Part shown: piece by piece, positions 59,661 through 64,000 of the stretch | Position numbering within the stretch: position 1 is the first letter of the stretch | How the letters are laid out: every line of letters starts with the position of its first letter | DNA from: Mytilus trossulus | Taxonomy: Eukaryota > Mollusca > Bivalvia > Mytilida > Mytilidae | Length of the DNA stretch: 64,000 nt | Direction: 5' to 3' | NCBI RefSeq assembly: GCF_036588685.1 | Contig: NC_086378.1 | Coordinates: 28,249,578 to 28,313,577 of the forward strand | Position numbers and translations under genes: made by a program | Notes under the pieces: model-generated | The model's input: only the letters and a program-made list of their open reading frames with translations | Databases searched by the model: none | Told to the model about the DNA's origin: nothing

Positions 59661-60204
59661 ACATAATGTATGACAAGGCCAAGGGTCATATAATACAACT
59701 GTATTCCAAATTTGCCTAAATTACTCATGTGGTTGTGTTGAAGATAAAATCAGTGACATGTCTCTGATAAAATCCACTTTATAACTTCATGCAAAACTTT
59801 TACTCTATTAAAGTCATTAAACATGTAATCTCTATTGTGGGCCTTCAATGAATATTATAGGTTTTTGTTATTTTATTTTATGCATCCCTAGGCAATCGTT
59901 AAAAAAAAGCAGGAAAATAGAAAAAAAATACAAAAAAAACATAGGTGCCGCAGAGTTCCATCCCTTTATTTCTTCATTAAAAATAATAGTAAGCCGAGTC
60001 TATAAAGCTAGAGGCAGAGCTCGTTTTAGTCCGAATTTGTTTTAGGCCGAGTTAACCAAATTATTATCTGGTACCGAAACGTTGAAACAAGTGTTTGTTG
60101 GAACCAGTTTTATCACTTTTCGTAAATCTTTTATTATAGATCTACAAGATCAAAAACCATTGTTCAATTAAGCAACTGCTTATCAATTTTTAATTACCAT
60201 TCAA
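59661..60204. other. intergenic, with reversed relative of the SDHC upstream repeat
   Basis: 59985-60056, read reversed, contains 'ttaactcggcctaaaacaaa' + 'ttcggactaaaac', resembling 57610-57650. Otherwise nothing recognised. Confidence 0.4.
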
Positions 60205-60213
60205 GAGAAAATA

Positions 60214-60405
60214 ATGAAAATATGCCCTTTGAAATCAAATAGTTTATGTTTTATTTTGAAAACTTTGTTCATCTTTCTTTTAATCATCCCATTCAAATTC
60301 TCGCGAGATCATAAAAAAGAGCGCCAGAAATTTGAAGAAGAGAAACTACAAATGAAGTCAAAACTCTTTTCTATTTCGAAGATATTTCACAAAAGAAGAA
60401 AATAA
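60214..60405 (+). CDS. hypothetical 63-residue ORF with one membrane-like segment
   Basis: Not recognised. Residues 10-30 are strongly hydrophobic (SLCFILKTLFIFLLIIPFKF), followed by a highly charged tail (DHKKERQKFEEEKLQMKSK) ending KRRK. This is the layout of a small single-pass membrane protein or a signal-anchor exon, and the charged part is unusual for a chance frame. There is no neighbouring exon, and the opposite strand is also partly open. It may still be chance in AT-rich DNA. Confidence 0.12.
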   Translation: MKICPLKSNSLCFILKTLFIFLLIIPFKFSRDHKKERQKFEEEKLQMKSKLFSISKIFHKRRK

Positions 60406-61079
60406 CTGTAGAATTTTAATATTCCAACACCGTATGTTCTGAATAGTCCTTCTTATGTAGCGAAAAACGAAAAAAACACTATTTTTCCCAATATCGTCTG
60501 CTTTCAAAAGTTCAAGGATGACAGACGAGAATCCCGCCCTATTTTGACACAAAAAAGAAGTTACTAATAGCCGCAGAAAACATACAGAACATCTGATCGA
60601 AGGTGCTTATGATGAATTTGTGATGTGGATTTGACGCCAATGCGTCAGTAACCAAAATGACAAGTTTAAATCTTAATAACAAAGTTATTTGCACCAGTTC
60701 CTCAAAAACGAAGAACAATCTTGTTCTTGTTGATGTTCCATATTGTTTGACCCCTTTAGCCTACATACAAAAATGGTTAATGCTATTTAAAGCTTATAGG
60801 CAGTATTTTCACTAGGTTAATTATGATAACTCCTATCACTATATGTTATATCATGATATATTTATTTATGGGGGGATTGGAGGGATCCTGTCAAAAGTTC
60901 AAGCGGCTGGGTCAGACGGGATGAGCAATAAGGTGTGTGGAAATGTGATTGTTGTATGACATCAAAATATCAAGTGCCGTGGGACAGATTTTTGGGTTAA
61001 GGGGGAATAGCCATAAGGTGTATAGACCTTTTACCTTATTTATTACTATTTGGAAATCTGTCCCACTTCAAGCCTGTAC
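60406..61079. other. intergenic sequence
   Basis: A CpG-richer patch at 60420-60660 with no recognisable coding content; G-rich text at 60868-60940. Nothing named. Confidence 0.35.
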
Positions 61080-61196
61080 GGTTAGCCACTAGTCCAATGC
61101 CCCAGACTACTTAATTTCTCTCAGACTAGTAAGTTTTTGCAAAAGTTTGTAAGGACCAGTTAGAAAAATGTCAGAATATTGGTCTCCAGACTAGTA
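61080..61196 (+). repeat. dispersed repeat U, left part (split by MITE)
   Basis: 'ttagccactagtccaatgcc', 'cagactagtaagtttttgca' and 'atattggtctccagactag' follow the order of an unbroken copy at 63625-63790. Continues after the MITE at 61960-61990. Confidence 0.8.
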
Positions 61197-61959
61197 CTGT
61201 AAACCGGGAAATTTTCGCGCTGTCTTTATTTCGTTATTTACTTACAGGATCCTAATTTCGTGCCTTTTTGAATTCGCGATTTCCCAGTGGCCTAGATAAA
61301 TATTTTTATAAATGATTTGGAAAGTGAAAAGATTTACTTATATCTTAAAGCAAATGATAAAATCAATCAGAAATCTTTTGTTTTCGGTTCATTAATGTTA
61401 AAGTAGATTAAAAGTTTGGCATGTTTCAATGCTCGTAAAAAACACATACACAATAATAGAAAAGTAAACCTAATTAGTAATAAATTAAAATAAAAAGCTA
61501 TCAGAATTAATGCTAATTAATCGATCTTTTGATATGATCAATCTTTGTAGTAGATTCAACGAGGTGATACCTTTATTACTGATTGACAGGTGTCATTAAC
61601 ATAATTGTAATGAGTGTTGTTTACATAACAATATCTGTAACGTTCGCTTCAGTGAAATCACTGATTTGAGTTAAAGACATCACTTTTAACATTGCTTTTC
61701 ATTAAGAGATACAGTTATAATTTAAATTATATATTTGTCATCTTTGAAATTAGTGTTATACAGTACTATAGATATTCTATTCATATACATAGATATAAGA
61801 AGTTGTGGTATGAGTAAGGCAATTCTCCATCCAAGTCACAATTTGTAAACATAAAAGAGTTTTTCCTTGATATTTTCGCGGTCGTTTTATTTTCGTGTTT
61901 CACTTCTTACCGCGAAAATAGCGAAAATAAAACTACCACGAAAATTTCCCTGTTTACAG
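61197..61959. mobile_element. 763-bp TA-flanked MITE with CTGTAAAC termini, inserted in repeat U
   Basis: Ends CTGTAAACCGGGAAATTTTC and GAAAATTTCCCTGTTTACAG, with TA on both sides (61195-61196, 61960-61961). Arms carry 'ttcgcg/cgcgaa'. The interior is unrelated filler, including a fragment of repeat S near 61803-61850, so it is itself composite. No transposase frame. Confidence 0.87.
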
Positions 61960-61990
61960 TAGTTGAAAAAGTTTTTGGTGCAGACTGCGC
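61960..61990 (+). repeat. dispersed repeat U, right part
   Basis: 'tagttgaaaaagtttttggt' + 'gcagactgcg' continues the copy broken at 61196; compare 63759-63785. Confidence 0.7.
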
Positions 61991-63099
61991 TTGAACTTTT
62001 AACATTTTACTCTTACAAGATTCACTTTTCCAGTGTAGTGTCTGATATTTTCTATTCATAGTATTATTTCATCAAAATATTATGTGAACTTTTGTGATGT
62101 CTTATAATGGCTAATGGTGGACAAATGGTGATGAGGTGTATATCAGTTTGATAACACTCGTACAATTTGGCAATCTTATAGGCTATATCACCCAAATTTG
62201 ATCTGCTCTAATTTCCGTCCAGGCTTGAATACAAGTGAGTTTGCCCAAAAACATGTTTGCTCCCATTCACTTTGCCCCCTTTCAATTTTGCACCTTACTG
62301 ATCATTTGATCATGGACATTCACAAAATTAAACTTTTTGACCCAAAATCCATTTTTTTAACCAAAAATGGCAAAAAGTTGATTTTTTTTTTAACAGGTTA
62401 AACAAATTCCTTACTGTTACACTGAATAATGTCCTTTTCGAGTGTTTTTGTACTTAATACAGCATTTTATGTTGAAAAGTATACTGCTCATGCTTCAGTT
62501 CTACTGAATTCTTTCAAAAAAAATATTCCCTTATTTCAAATTCCAGATTAATCCTTAAATATCATAGATCTGATCTTGACATGGTTTTCAACATATGGAA
62601 TGGCTATGTTTATACTTTCATTGAAGATCGTCCTGAACATGCATGAAATATTTGCCTAGGATGTTAAGCTCCAACAATCAAATCATCAGGGTATCAAAAA
62701 AAGAAGGATAACTTGTGTTGGCAATGTTTTTCAGTTGGAAATATGAAAGAGATATTTCGATCCCAGCTAACTGAGACTCATTGTCTGAAGTTTGAATCCT
62801 GGTAAACCAGTAAACCGATGTCAAATAATTTGGTGTATTAACATTTTTATTTATTTCGTAAATGTAAATTTGTTGACAAGGGTTTATCTCTCACATTTGT
62901 GTGGTGCTGTTACCAAAGTAAAAACAATATCATTGCATATAGGAAAGCTATCAGCAAATTGGAAAGACAATAATTCAATAGCAGTACATATTGGAAGATT
63001 TTGATCAAACTGAGGATTAAAAAAACGGAATGTCTGAGTAACAATGTAATATTTATAGTAAAACCTTGGCTATTGAAGTATATAAATAAACCCATCATA
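61991..63099. other. intergenic AT-rich sequence
   Basis: Openings at 62198-62401 and 62792-63098 (both strands) are unremarkable. No gene supported. Confidence 0.35.
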
Positions 63100-63250
63100 G
63101 ATACCAGGACTAAATTTAGTATATACGTCTGATGCTCGTTTCGTCTACAAAAGACTCATCAGTGACGTTCGAATCCAAAAAATTTAAAAAGGCCAAATAA
63201 AGTATGAAGTTGAAGAGCATTGAGAACCAAAATTTCTAAAAGTTTTGCCA
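63100..63250 (-). repeat. dispersed repeat ('ctcgtttcgtctacaaaaga' family), reversed
   Basis: 'tctgatgctcgtttcgtcta' + 'caaaagactcatcagtgacg' then 'aaaaggccaaataaagtatg'. Reverse-orientation relative of 45395-45490. Confidence 0.6.
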
Positions 63251-63494
63251 AATACAGCTAAGGTAAACACATTCAATTTTTCTTTCATTTGAAATATCAC
63301 ATGGAAAATAAGTTAAATCAGTTACTGAAAAGAAAATCATAACTGATTCATAGTACTTAATCTGAAATATCTATGCTGTCAGCTGAATGAAAAAAAATCA
63401 TTTATATTATATTGCAATGTATTTTTCAGATGCCTGTTGACCAGATATCCTACTCTGAAAAATACTTTGATGATAAACATGAATACAGGTAAAG

Positions 63495-63620
63495 AGATAT
63501 AAGATGTGGTGTCAGTGCCAATGAAATAACTCTCCATTAAAGTAATAAATTGTTAAAAGTAAACCTTTACAAGTCAAATCATGACCTTCAACACACAGCC
63601 TTGGCTTACACTATACACAG
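63495..63620 (-). repeat. dispersed repeat S, reversed copy
   Basis: 'ataagatgtggtgtcagtgc' + 'caatgaaataactctccatt' and 'gaccttcaacacacagcctt' are the reverse of 33880-34003. Confidence 0.65.
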
Positions 63621-63624
63621 TCTG

Positions 63625-63790
63625 CACCCTTAGCGGCAATAGCCACTAGACTGATGCCCCATAATAATACTATTTTATTTCGGACTAGTAAGTTTTTGAA
63701 AACCTTTGTTTAAACACATAGCAAAAATGTTAGAAATATTGGTCTTCGGTTAGACTAGTAGTCAAAATGTTTTCGGTGCTGCCTGTAAAC
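63625..63790 (+). repeat. dispersed repeat U, unbroken copy
   Basis: 'tagccactagactgatgccc', 'ggactagtaagtttttgaaa', 'aatattggtcttcggttaga' + 'ctagtagtcaaaatgttttc'. It provides the empty-site sequence for the MITE at 61197-61959. Confidence 0.8.
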
Positions 63791-64000
63791 TGAAAGCCAA
63801 AAAGGGCCTAAAAATTACTAGTGTAAAAATATTCAAACAAGAAAACCAACAATCTAATCTATATAAGAATACTACAAGAAACGAGAAAAAGTTGTGGACC
63901 ACATCAACACTCAACTGAAGAACAGATTCCTGGCATAAGTTACAGTGTTCTCCCCAGGATTTTTGGATAGCACCAGGGTAACGCGTGACAAAATGAATTT

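Noticed and set aside
63160..63175. tRNA T-loop-like 'gttcgaatcc'
   Set aside because: No cloverleaf arms around it; it lies within a dispersed repeat.

Overview
The window is AT-rich, intron-rich animal DNA. It carries two conserved nuclear housekeeping genes on the minus strand, embedded in a dense background of short non-autonomous transposons, inverted repeats and satellite arrays. No bacterial-type operons, rRNA, tRNA, CRISPR array or intact transposase/reverse-transcriptase gene could be supported. Several dispersed repeats look like families I recall from marine mussels (Mytilus-type bivalves), so a bivalve mollusc is the most likely source. That attribution is from memory and was not searched.

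Genes. (1) SDHC, the cytochrome b large subunit of succinate dehydrogenase (mitochondrial complex II), has six coding exons from 57575 down to 50030. They join without a frame break into a 170-residue protein, including a 17-base first coding exon. (2) POLR2H (RPB8/RPABC3), a subunit shared by RNA polymerases I, II and III, has four coding exons from 37102 down to 12616. They join into 148 residues, and the last intron is about 18.3 kb. The genes lie in tandem, SDHC upstream, separated by about 12.9 kb. No functional link between them is implied.

Layout. 1-12.5 kb: gene-free, with a 565-bp foldback element, a near-palindrome, dispersed repeats and a decayed array of ~60-bp units (about 4.4-10.7 kb). 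12.6-37.1 kb: POLR2H; its introns are mostly unique AT-rich sequence with scattered small elements, an X-box-like motif cluster (28.0-28.3 kb) and a CpG-dense patch (19.9-20.1 kb). 37.1-50 kb: intergenic, with a ~71-bp satellite showing a ~708-bp higher-order repeat (40.9-43.2 kb), a ~72-bp array (44.4-45.3 kb) and a two-block 48/50-bp array (48.3-49.4 kb). 50-57.6 kb: SDHC, whose introns hold a 1.35-kb repeat element, a 54-bp minisatellite, a TA-flanked MITE, a subterminal-palindrome element and a local duplication around exon 2. 57.6-64 kb: SDHC upstream region with palindromic repeats, then more MITEs, including one inserted into another repeat with a readable TA target site.

No clear new multi-gene system was found. 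The most unusual points are the SDHC 5' end (a 17-base coding exon preceded by palindromic repeats that stay open in frame), the satellite whose units on the SDHC strand carry a fused acceptor/donor motif, the higher-order satellite with E-box variants, and the nested MITE insertion.
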